Shown here: piece after piece, positions 1 to 6,140 of the stretch
Numbering within the stretch: the first letter of the stretch is position 1
Layout: every line of letters starts with the position of its first letter
DNA from: an uncultured Bacteroidales bacterium
GTDB lineage: Bacteria; Bacteroidota; Bacteroidia; Bacteroidales; UBA932
DNA: 18,525 nucleotides
Reading direction: 5' to 3'
Assembly: GCA_934725015.1 (NCBI GenBank)
Contig: CAKVAS010000031.1
Location: 1 to 18,525 of the forward strand
Program-made: the position numbers and the translations under genes
Notes under the pieces: generated by a model
Told to the model about the DNA's origin: nothing
The model's input: the letters and a program-made list of their open reading frames with translations, nothing else
The model's database searches: none

Positions 1-64
1 CGAGCGAAGCGAGAAATCTTTGAGCAAGTCAAACCGCACAAAGATTTCTCCGTTCGCTTCGCTC
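1..64. repeat. Imperfect inverted repeat (hairpin) at window edge
   Basis: Bases 1-22 (CGAGCGAAGCGAGAAATCTTTG) are, apart from a few bases, the reverse complement of 39-64, which starts CAAAGATTTCTC and ends TTCGCTTCGCT. The loop is about 16 bases. The element is cut by the window edge, so its true extent is unknown. It runs directly into the 26-nt tandem repeats and shares their TTCGCTTCGCTCAG word, so both may belong to one interspersed repeat. A terminator for a gene to the left is another reading. Confidence 0.5.
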
Positions 65-181
65 AGTCGAAATGACAAAGGGAAGGGCTCAGTCGAAATG
101 ACAGCGGAAAATGCTCAGTCGAAATGACAAAGGGGAGAACTCAGTCGGAATGACAGCGGAAAAATTCTCACTCGAAATGAC
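62..181 (+). repeat. 26-nt tandem repeat, core CTCAGTCGAAATGACA
   Basis: The 16-base core CTCAGTCGAAATGACA begins at 62, 88 and 114. A one-base variant (CTCAGTCGGAATGACA) begins at 140 and a worn copy (CTCACTCGAAATGAC) at 167, giving spacings of 26, 26, 26 and 27. The bases between cores are purine-rich and variable. The array ends about 40 bases before the first lipoprotein gene. The same word, reverse complemented, forms the array at the right end of the window, so this is an interspersed repeat family. There are no unique spacers and no cas genes, so it is not a CRISPR array. Confidence 0.75.
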
Positions 182-221
182 GGAAGGAAAAAATCTGTCG
201 TAATTGCACAAAAAAGAAACG

Positions 222-1331
222 ATGAAAACAATAAAAATACTTTCAATACTCGCCCTTGCGGTGAGCCTCGCCACCGCCTGCAACGACAAAAAACCGGTTG
301 CGGGGCGCTGGCCCGAGGAAAAGGCCAACGCCTGGTACGCAGAGCGTGACTGGCCTGTGGGCTGCGACTATGTCCCTGCCTACGCCGGCAACCAGATTCA
401 GATGTGGCAGCCATCCACATGGAATCCTGCCGAAATCGACGAGGAACTCGGCTGGGCTGAGGAACTCGGATTCAACAGCGTCCGCATATTCCTTCACGAC
501 AAGGTCTGGAGCGCCGACCGCGACGCCTTTTTCGCCAATGTCGAGGAATTTCTGAAAATCGCCGACAGCCACGGCATCAGCAGCCTCGTGACCCTCTTCA
601 CCAACGGAGGTTCGCGTGACCGCTGCGTCGATGAGGACATAGCCCCGATTCCGGGCATCCACAACAGCATCTGGGCGCAGACCCCCGGCATCGAGGTCGT
701 CAACGACCCGTCGCAGTGGGGCTGGGTGAAGGAATACGAGCAGGATGTGCTCCGCCGGTTCAAGGACGACAGCCGCATCATAGCGTGGTGTCTCTACAAC
801 GAGCCTGAGAACGTCCCTGCCTGCCACACCTACCCTCTGCTCAAGAAGGTCTTTGAGTGGGCCCGCGAAATAGACCCGTCCCAGCCTCTCACGGCTCCGA
901 TTTACACCCGTCCCCTCAGCGGCAGCGGCAACCTCACCACCCGCTTCCCGACCGTGACCTACCTCTGCGAGAACTGCGATGTGCTGAGCATCCACTGCTA
1001 TCAGCCGGCTGACGAGATGCAGCGCTTCATCGACCTGATGAAAACCTTCAACCGGCCGATTTTCTGCACCGAGTATCTTGCCCGTCCGTTCGGCAGCACC
1101 TTCGAGACCGTACTCCCTGTCCTCAAAAAGGAAAAGGTGGCGGCATACGACTTCGGACTCGTCAAGGGAGCGATGCAGTGCCACTACGAGTGGAACAAGG
1201 CCGATGCTGACGGCAACAAGATTCCGTTCACCGAAGAGCCTGAACTCTGGTTCCACGACATCCTCTACCCCGACGGGACTCCATACAACGCCGCCGAGGT
1301 CGAGTTCATCAAATCGATGACGAAGAAATAA
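222..1331 (+). CDS. Lipoprotein glycoside hydrolase, clan GH-A TIM barrel (xylanase/cellulase-like)
   Basis: The 369-residue protein has a lipoprotein signal: a short hydrophobic stretch ending in LATAC, with lipidated Cys20, so it is probably anchored at the outer membrane or cell surface. The rest fits a single (beta/alpha)8 barrel. WCLYNEPEN carries the presumed acid/base Glu194 after Asn193, and FCTEYLARP carries the presumed nucleophile Glu284; this Asn-Glu/Glu pair is the clan GH-A signature for retaining hydrolases. The C-terminal pattern PELWFHDILYPDGTPY is typical of Bacteroidetes proteins labelled 1,4-beta-xylanase or cellulase-like, but the substrate cannot be read from sequence. 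ATG at 222 was chosen because it begins the signal peptide; an in-frame TTG at 204 would only add six polar residues. The next gene is also a lipoprotein with a carbohydrate-active fold. No SusC/SusD pair is in the window. Confidence 0.85.
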   Translation: MKTIKILSILALAVSLATACNDKKPVAGRWPEEKANAWYAERDWPVGCDYVPAYAGNQIQMWQPSTWNPAEIDEELGWAEELGFNSVRIFLHDKVWSADRDAFFANVEEFLKIADSHGISSLVTLFTNGGSRDRCVDEDIAPIPGIHNSIWAQTPGIEVVNDPSQWGWVKEYEQDVLRRFKDDSRIIAWCLYNEPENVPACHTYPLLKKVFEWAREIDPSQPLTAPIYTRPLSGSGNLTTRFPTVTYLCENCDVLSIHCYQPADEMQRFIDLMKTFNRPIFCTEYLARPFGSTFETVLPVLKKEKVAAYDFGLVKGAMQCHYEWNKADADGNKIPFTEEPELWFHDILYPDGTPYNAAEVEFIKSMTKK

Positions 1332-1350
1332 ACATAACATATATTTTCCT

Positions 1351-1364
1351 AGGCGGCATCGCCT
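1351..1364. terminator. Small stem-loop after the GH gene (weak)
   Basis: AGGCG and CGCCT pair around a GCAT loop, starting about 20 bases after the stop codon. The stem is only five base pairs and no clear T-run follows, so this is a weak terminator candidate. Confidence 0.25.
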
Positions 1365-1396
1365 CATTTCGTGTGTCGCCGGGGATTTTATTCATA

Positions 1397-1404
1397 TAGT
1401 TTTG
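1397..1404 (+). promoter_or_regulatory. Possible Bacteroidetes -7 element upstream of the second lipoprotein
   Basis: TAGTTTTG fits the Bacteroides-type -7 consensus TAnnTTTG and lies about 60 bases before the ATG at 1465. I see no good TTTG -33 box 19-21 bases upstream, so the call is tentative. If real, the second lipoprotein has its own promoter in the 133-base gap. Confidence 0.3.
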
Positions 1405-1464
1405 AATTATTGACTTGCCGGCTTACCGGAAGCCAATATTATGATTAAAAATTGAAATTGGGCA

Positions 1465-2715
1465 ATGAAATCATATAACATCATTCTCGCCGCGACGTCG
1501 CTTCTGCTGGCATTTGCCTCCTGCGACAAGACAGATAAACCGTCAACCGGCAACGGAAACAATGGCAAGCCGAGTACCCCTTCCGTGACTCCGGGCGACG
1601 GCAACATAGTCATGCAGTGGGAGGATGAACCGCAGCGCGTCTGCCCCGGAGCGTACGCCCGTGTCCACAGACTGAACGACGGACGCTATATGCTTGTCTA
1701 TTCCAGCGGCTCCGACGGCTATCTCCGTTTCAGCGCCGACGACTGCCTCACGTGGCAGCAGCCGTCCAAGGTCTTCATTGCCAAAAACTTCACCAGCACT
1801 GCCGGAGTGATCGTCGCGAACGCCGAGTTCGCCCAGCTCAGCGCGGACAACCCTCATCATCCGAACCGCATCATCTATGCGGCGAACCTCCGTCCTAAGA
1901 ACAAGAAGACGACAAAGACTCCGTATTCCATAGCCATCATCACCTCCGACGACAACGGCGCCAAATGGAGCGAAATAAATGAAATCTATGCCTCACGGAC
2001 ATGGAGCACCGATGTCGAGAAGGGCTGCTATGAACCGTTCGTCCTCGAGCTTCCGGACGGCACGGTGCAGATTTATTTCGCGGACGAGACACCCTACTAC
2101 AAGGACGGGCTTCACTACCAGAACATCTCCGTCATGGAATCCTCCGACGGCGGCGACACATGGGCGAAGACCCCTCGCGTCGTCTCCTACAACAGCCGCT
2201 GCCGCGACGGTATGCCTGTCGCGATGCTGCTGAAGGACAAAATTTATGTGGCCATCGAGGAAAACGGTCTCGGCCATACGCATTTCCGTCCGAAAATCGT
2301 CTATAGCGGCGTCGCCGACAATTGGAAGATGCCTGTTCTCAGCACCTCCGCCTACCGCTTCAATCCTCTCAAGACCCCTATCGACAGCGACAGCATCTAC
2401 GCGGGTGCGCCCTATCTGATTCACACGGACAACTATCTTGTCCTTGCCTACCTCAGTTCCGAAGGTGCCGCCGAGCCCGGCTCAAAGAACGCCACGATGG
2501 AGTTCACCGTCTGCGCCCTGAACGAGATGACCTCGGACGGCAGGTTCGCCGGCAAGATGCGCGGGAAGTTCCGCCCGTTCCCCGTCGACCAGACCACCGG
2601 CCGCGCCCTCTGGGGCTCCCTCTGCGACCTCGGCTCCGACACCATCCTCGCCGTCACCGAATGGGACAACGCCGTTTGGACCCGCCGCGGCCGCATCGTC
2701 ACCGAAAAGGAATAA
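1465..2715 (+). CDS. Lipoprotein with sialidase-type beta-propeller; exo-glycosidase, possibly GH93-like
   Basis: The 416-residue protein has a lipoprotein signal (hydrophobic stretch, AFASC, Cys20) followed by a Ser/Thr/Gly/Asn-rich linker to about residue 45. The rest shows sialidase-superfamily (BNR) propeller features: a good Asp-box SSDGGDTW at 226-233 and weaker ones at 90-97 (SADDCLTW) and 160-168 (TSDDNGAKW). YEPF (189-192) and RDGMP (247-251) recall the exo-arabinanase family GH93, which shares the fold, but that is from memory of motifs and not a search. A plain BNR-repeat or sialidase-like protein is the alternative. It follows the GH-A lipoprotein by 133 bases on the same strand, suggesting a shared role in sugar-chain breakdown at the cell surface. 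Confidence 0.75.
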   Translation: MKSYNIILAATSLLLAFASCDKTDKPSTGNGNNGKPSTPSVTPGDGNIVMQWEDEPQRVCPGAYARVHRLNDGRYMLVYSSGSDGYLRFSADDCLTWQQPSKVFIAKNFTSTAGVIVANAEFAQLSADNPHHPNRIIYAANLRPKNKKTTKTPYSIAIITSDDNGAKWSEINEIYASRTWSTDVEKGCYEPFVLELPDGTVQIYFADETPYYKDGLHYQNISVMESSDGGDTWAKTPRVVSYNSRCRDGMPVAMLLKDKIYVAIEENGLGHTHFRPKIVYSGVADNWKMPVLSTSAYRFNPLKTPIDSDSIYAGAPYLIHTDNYLVLAYLSSEGAAEPGSKNATMEFTVCALNEMTSDGRFAGKMRGKFRPFPVDQTTGRALWGSLCDLGSDTILAVTEWDNAVWTRRGRIVTEKE

Positions 2716-2723
2716 ATCCCGTC

Positions 2724-2806
2724 TCCTCAAAATTTATTTCCCCGTTTTTCCGGGAATCCTCACAATTTATTTTGCCTATTTTCCGGAAATCCTCATAATT
2801 TATGAG
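2724..2806 (+). repeat. 33-nt imperfect tandem repeat, 2.5 copies
   Basis: Units begin with TCCTCA at 2724, 2757 and 2790, exactly 33 bases apart. Each continues with an AATTTAT block. The first two also share TTTTTCCGG- or ATTTTCCGG-like ends, while the third is partial. The array starts nine bases after the stop codon of the sialidase-fold gene. Its role is unknown; no stable hairpin is obvious. Confidence 0.65.
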
Positions 2807-2882
2807 ATTTTGCAGATTTGTGAGAGTTCCGGACATAATCGCCTTTCATGGTTTCAGTACCCTTTGCCATTTGTCAAGATTT

Positions 2883-2909
2883 TTTACAGCAGTGTAAAGT
2901 TTCTTTACA
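2883..2909. promoter_or_regulatory. Overlapping TTTACA/TGTAAA palindromes; candidate enhancer site upstream of tolC
   Basis: Three alternating half-sites overlap. TTTACA (2883-2888), four bases, TGTAAA (2893-2898) form one palindrome. TGTAAAG (2893-2899), TTT, CTTTACA (2903-2909) form a second perfect one. They are centred about 95 bases before the start site predicted from the TGGCAC element at 2965. That is the usual distance for the binding site of an NtrC-type activator, and such a regulator is encoded at 10690-12027. A related palindrome occurs at 9011-9028. Confidence 0.45.
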
Positions 2910-2964
2910 TGGGAATGCCGATGTTTAAGTGTTAATTTGTTGATATATATATAATTGCATCGTG

Positions 2965-2979
2965 TGGCACGGGAGGTGT
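2965..2979 (+). promoter_or_regulatory. Possible sigma-54-type promoter of the exporter operon (degenerate -12)
   Basis: TGGCAC at 2965-2970 is an exact -24 element. Five bases later comes GTGT where TTGC is expected, so the -12 GC is GT at the correct ten-base spacing. Start of transcription would fall near 2990, about 20 bases before the ATG at 3009. The mismatch at -12 keeps confidence low, though the upstream palindromes fit an activated promoter. Confidence 0.35.
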
Positions 2980-3008
2980 TCGTATTCACGGACAAAAAAT
3001 GTTTGAAT

Positions 3009-4529
3009 ATGATTAAGACATCTCTTATATTTACGGCTCTCGCTATGCTTGCTCTGCCTTTGTCCGGATGGGGAAGGGAGAACATTGATTCGTGGCCAAG
3101 GCCTGTTGATGAGACAGTGACTGCGGCTGATGATTCGCTTGGGGGCGGAGAAGAGGGCGAAACTGAAGCTGCGGTTAAAGTGATGTCGCTGAAGGACTGC
3201 ATGGAATATGCGGTGGCGAACGCCGCGCAGGTGCAGGCTCAGCGGACAAAGGTCGGGGACGCGAGACTTGACAGACGCGACGCCATACTCACGGCCTTCA
3301 CCCCCACCGTCGAGGCCTCGACCTACGGCTACTACCGTTGGGGACGTTCCATTGACCCTGAGACAAACACTTATGTGACAACTACTTCCCTGAACAACGG
3401 CTGGTCTGTCTCAGCCGGCATAGTGCTGTTCGACGGCTTCTCCGCGCTCAACAACATAAAAATTGCCAAGACCTCGCTCTCGATGGGTCTCACTCAGGAG
3501 CGGCAGGAAGAGGACAAGGTCTGTCTCGCCACGATGGAGGCCTATTTCAATGTGCTCTACTACACCGAACTCGTGAACATACTCGCCGAGCAGGTCGAGA
3601 ATGCCCGGTCCGCGCTCACGCTTGCCTCCCGTCAGGAAGAACTCGGGGTGAAGGGTCATGCGGACGTGGTGCAGATGGAGGCTGACCTCGCGGACAGGGA
3701 ATATGAGCTCGTCTCGGCACGCAACAGCTTGACGGACGCTAAGATAACGCTCGAAGACGTGATGCTTTGGCCGGTGGGGGAGGAACTCGTGATTGACACG
3801 AATCTCGGCTCTCTGGATTCCGGGACTTGCGGCGATTCTGAAATTTCCGATAATTCAGCCCTTTCCGGGGACGCAGTCTTTCACGGGAATGCCGGCGCGG
3901 CTTCCGGAAATGCTTCAGTTGATGAGATAATCCTCAAGGCGCGTGCGTCCATTCCGTCGGTTCTTGTCGCCAAAGGGGCGCTCGACAACGCGAAGTATGC
4001 CCTGCGCACCGCCAAGTGGCAGTTCCTGCCTACCCTCGGACTCTATGGAGGCTGGTCCACGAGCTACTACACCTACCCCGGACAGTCCGGCTACACCCCG
4101 ACCCCCTACTGGAGCCAGTTCTCCAACAACGGCGGAGAATATCTCCAGCTCTCGCTGAGCATCCCTATTTACGACCGTCTGAGCAAGTTCACGAAACTCT
4201 CCAAGCGCCGCAACGAGTACCGCCGTGCCGAAATCGAGTATGACAAGTCGCTCCGTGACGTCGAGTCCGAAGTCCGCCGTGCAGTGAGCGACCGCGACGG
4301 AGCCGAGTCGGCCCTGCTTCAGGCGGAGCGCCGCGCAGATGCCCAGGAAGAGGCCTACCGTCTGAACTCCCGCAAGTTCGAGCAGGGACTCATTTCCTCC
4401 ATCGAGTACAACACCGCCTCCGCCAACTATCTCAAGGCCAAGGCCGAGCGCCTCAATGCCCTGCTGAAATGGCAGCTGAAGCGGCGCGTGGTGTCATATT
4501 ATAATGGTGTGCGTTATATTGATCAATAA
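3009..4529 (+). CDS. TolC-family outer membrane efflux protein
   Basis: The 506-residue protein has a cleavable signal peptide (MIKTSLIFTALAMLALPLSG) and the two outer-membrane-efflux repeats of TolC. The first begins around SLKDCMEYAVANAAQVQAQR, with WGRSIDPETN and GWSVSAGIVLFDGFSA in its beta-barrel part. The second holds LSLSIPIYDRLSKFTKLSKR and a long helical C-terminal part. TolC proteins trimerise into an outer-membrane channel and periplasmic tunnel that receives cargo from an inner-membrane pump through a HlyD-type adaptor; the next gene encodes that adaptor. An odd point is a Gly/Ser/Ala/Asp-rich insert at about 262-305 between the repeats, likely a surface or hinge loop. ATG at 3009 was chosen because it starts the signal peptide; the longer frame from TTG at 2955 would hide it. 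Confidence 0.92.
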   Translation: MIKTSLIFTALAMLALPLSGWGRENIDSWPRPVDETVTAADDSLGGGEEGETEAAVKVMSLKDCMEYAVANAAQVQAQRTKVGDARLDRRDAILTAFTPTVEASTYGYYRWGRSIDPETNTYVTTTSLNNGWSVSAGIVLFDGFSALNNIKIAKTSLSMGLTQERQEEDKVCLATMEAYFNVLYYTELVNILAEQVENARSALTLASRQEELGVKGHADVVQMEADLADREYELVSARNSLTDAKITLEDVMLWPVGEELVIDTNLGSLDSGTCGDSEISDNSALSGDAVFHGNAGAASGNASVDEIILKARASIPSVLVAKGALDNAKYALRTAKWQFLPTLGLYGGWSTSYYTYPGQSGYTPTPYWSQFSNNGGEYLQLSLSIPIYDRLSKFTKLSKRRNEYRRAEIEYDKSLRDVESEVRRAVSDRDGAESALLQAERRADAQEEAYRLNSRKFEQGLISSIEYNTASANYLKAKAERLNALLKWQLKRRVVSYYNGVRYIDQ

Positions 4530-4580
4530 TAGCGGGAAATTGACAGGAGAGAATAACCGAAGAGGGGACTCAAACTCTGC

Positions 4581-4597
4581 TTGGGAGGGGTATCGCA
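4581..4597 (+). promoter_or_regulatory. Weak sigma-54-like element upstream of the adaptor gene
   Basis: TTGGGAG-GGGTA-TCGCA has GG and GC ten bases apart, as sigma-54 promoters require, but departs from TTGGCAC and TTGCA at three positions. It lies about 90 bases before the adaptor ATG. It may be chance. Confidence 0.2.
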
Positions 4598-4618
4598 AAG
4601 CGAGACGCAAGAAAATAT

Positions 4619-4638
4619 CCTCCACGCAACAATGGAGG
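4619..4638. other. Short stem-loop in the tolC-adaptor gap
   Basis: CCTCCA (4619-4624) and TGGAGG (4633-4638) form a six-pair stem with an eight-base loop in the 156-base gap. No T-run follows, so it is more likely a structure in the operon transcript than a terminator. Confidence 0.3.
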
Positions 4639-4685
4639 GCATGACAGAAAATATGATTATATTTTTTCAAAAACGATAATGATCA

Positions 4686-5945
4686 ATGGATAAGGTAATT
4701 GAGAAGAAAAAGGGCATAGCTGCCGCATTCACGAAAAAGGCAATTAAATGGTGGGCTCTCGGCGCATTCGTCGTTCTTGTAGTCGTCCTGCTCCTCACCG
4801 GCCGCCGCTCGGTTCTTCGTGTTGACGGGAGCACCATCCTCACAGGCACGGCCCGTCAGGGCGAGTTCAACGACTACATCCGCGTCAGCGGTCAGGTGCA
4901 GCCGATGACCACCGTCCAGCTCAGCCCGACCGAAGGCGGAAACGTCCAGAAAATAGTCGTCGAGGAGGGCAGCCGTGTCAACGCCGGCGACATAATCGTC
5001 GTGCTCGGCAATGAAAGTCTTGATATGCAGATCCTCAACTCTGAAGCTGAACTTGCCGAGAAGGAGAACATCCTGCGCAACACCATGATTTCCATGGAAC
5101 AGCAGAAACTCAGCGTCCGGCAGGAGAGGCTCAGCCTCCAGATTGAGGTTCGCCGAGCGCGCCGTGCCTACGAGCAGAACAAGGCGCTTTATGAAGAGAA
5201 GCTGATAGCAAGGGAAGAATATCTCAAGACCTCCGAGGACTATGAACTCGCCAAGGACAAGCTCGAACTCGTCACCGACCGCGAGCGCCAGGACAGCCTC
5301 TACCGCAGCGTCCAGATTGCCCAGATGCACGAGAGCCTTGAGAACATGAGGCTGAACATGAACATGATACGCCGCCGCAAGGAAAACCTCTCCGTCAAGG
5401 CTCCGATCAGCGGCGAGCTCGGCCTGCTCGACGTGGAGCTCGGCCAGTCGGTCGCGGCCGGTGCCAAGATAGGGCAGATTAACAATCTGGATTCCTACAA
5501 GATTGAGGCTCAGATAGACGAGCACTACATCGACCGTGTCGCTCCGGGTCTTGAGGCGACTTTCGAGCGTCAGAACGAGAAATACTCCGCCGTCATCCGC
5601 AAGGTCTATCCGGAGGTCCGCGACGGCAAGTTCAAGGCCGACTTCCGCTTCGAGGGACAGCAGCCCGAGAACATCCGCGCAGGCCAGACCTACTATCTGA
5701 ATCTCCAGCTCGGGCAGCCTGCCGAGGCCATACTCATTCCGCGAGGCTCCTTCTACCAGAACACCGGCGGTAAATGGGTCTATGTCCTCAGCGCCGACGG
5801 CACTAAGGCAGTCAGGCGCAGCGTCCGCATAGGCCGGCAGAATCCTCAGTATTACGAGGTTCTCGAGGGGCTTGCCCCCGGCGACAAGGTTATAATTTCA
5901 AGTTATGACTCCTTTGGCGACAAAGATGAACTGATAATCAAGTAA
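4686..5945 (+). CDS. HlyD/MacA-type periplasmic adaptor (membrane fusion protein)
   Basis: The 419-residue protein links an inner-membrane transporter to the TolC-type channel encoded just upstream. Domains in order: a short basic cytoplasmic tail; one membrane segment at about 22-39 (WWALGAFVVLVVVLLLTG); first half of the lipoyl-like domain (QLSPTEGGNVQKIVVEEGSRV); a long charged alpha-helical hairpin at roughly 105-235; the second lipoyl half (LSVKAPISGELGLLDVELGQ); then beta-barrel and membrane-proximal domains ending GLAPGDKVIISSYDSFGDKD. The length and architecture are usual for adaptors of ABC exporters. The stop codon lies inside the AGTAAAAG arm of an inverted repeat also found after both permease genes. 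Confidence 0.92.
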   Translation: MDKVIEKKKGIAAAFTKKAIKWWALGAFVVLVVVLLLTGRRSVLRVDGSTILTGTARQGEFNDYIRVSGQVQPMTTVQLSPTEGGNVQKIVVEEGSRVNAGDIIVVLGNESLDMQILNSEAELAEKENILRNTMISMEQQKLSVRQERLSLQIEVRRARRAYEQNKALYEEKLIAREEYLKTSEDYELAKDKLELVTDRERQDSLYRSVQIAQMHESLENMRLNMNMIRRRKENLSVKAPISGELGLLDVELGQSVAAGAKIGQINNLDSYKIEAQIDEHYIDRVAPGLEATFERQNEKYSAVIRKVYPEVRDGKFKADFRFEGQQPENIRAGQTYYLNLQLGQPAEAILIPRGSFYQNTGGKWVYVLSADGTKAVRRSVRIGRQNPQYYEVLEGLAPGDKVIISSYDSFGDKDELIIK

Positions 5946-5974
5946 AAGCCCCATCCTTTTATACGACTTTTACT
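5941..5974 (+). terminator. Stop-codon-proximal inverted repeat, copy 1 of a shared 3' element
   Basis: AGTAAAAG (5941-5948, containing the adaptor stop codon) pairs perfectly with CTTTTACT (5967-5974). Bases 5952-5972 match, at 19 of 21 positions or better, blocks after the two permease genes (8651-8671 on +, 15884-15904 on -). This may act as a terminator or a 3'-end stabiliser; in this copy another exporter gene follows 170-190 bases later. Confidence 0.55.
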
Positions 5975-6000
5975 CTCAGTTGCTTATTTCAGTTAAAATG

Positions 6001-6131
6001 AATGCTGAGATGGGGTGAGAATGAATGCTGAGATGGAGTTGAGAATTAATGCTGAAATGGGGATGGGAATGAGGCTGAAATGGAGTTGAGGGTGAATGCT
6101 GAAATGGGGATGAGAATGAATCTGAAAAATG
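6001..6131 (+). repeat. 23/24-nt tandem repeat, five full copies plus a remnant
   Basis: Units start at 6001, 6024, 6048, 6072 and 6095 with AATGCTGAGATGG- or AATGCTGAAATGG-like sequence (AGGCTGAAATGG in the fourth), followed by GG or AG, TGAG and AATG. A shorter remnant at 6119 runs into the permease start. The array is G- and A-rich with hardly any C on this strand and contains many ATG triplets. It fills most of the gap between adaptor and permease. Confidence 0.75.
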
Positions 6132-6140
6132 AATGTTGAA

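Noticed and set aside
62..181. CRISPR array at the left edge
   Set aside because: Spacings of 26 leave only about ten variable purine-rich bases between cores, too short for spacers; it is an interspersed tandem repeat.
243..1367. Long antisense open frame (374 residues) across the GH gene
   Set aside because: The plus strand has a signal peptide and catalytic motifs; the antisense product is low-complexity and matches no fold, as expected in GC-rich DNA.
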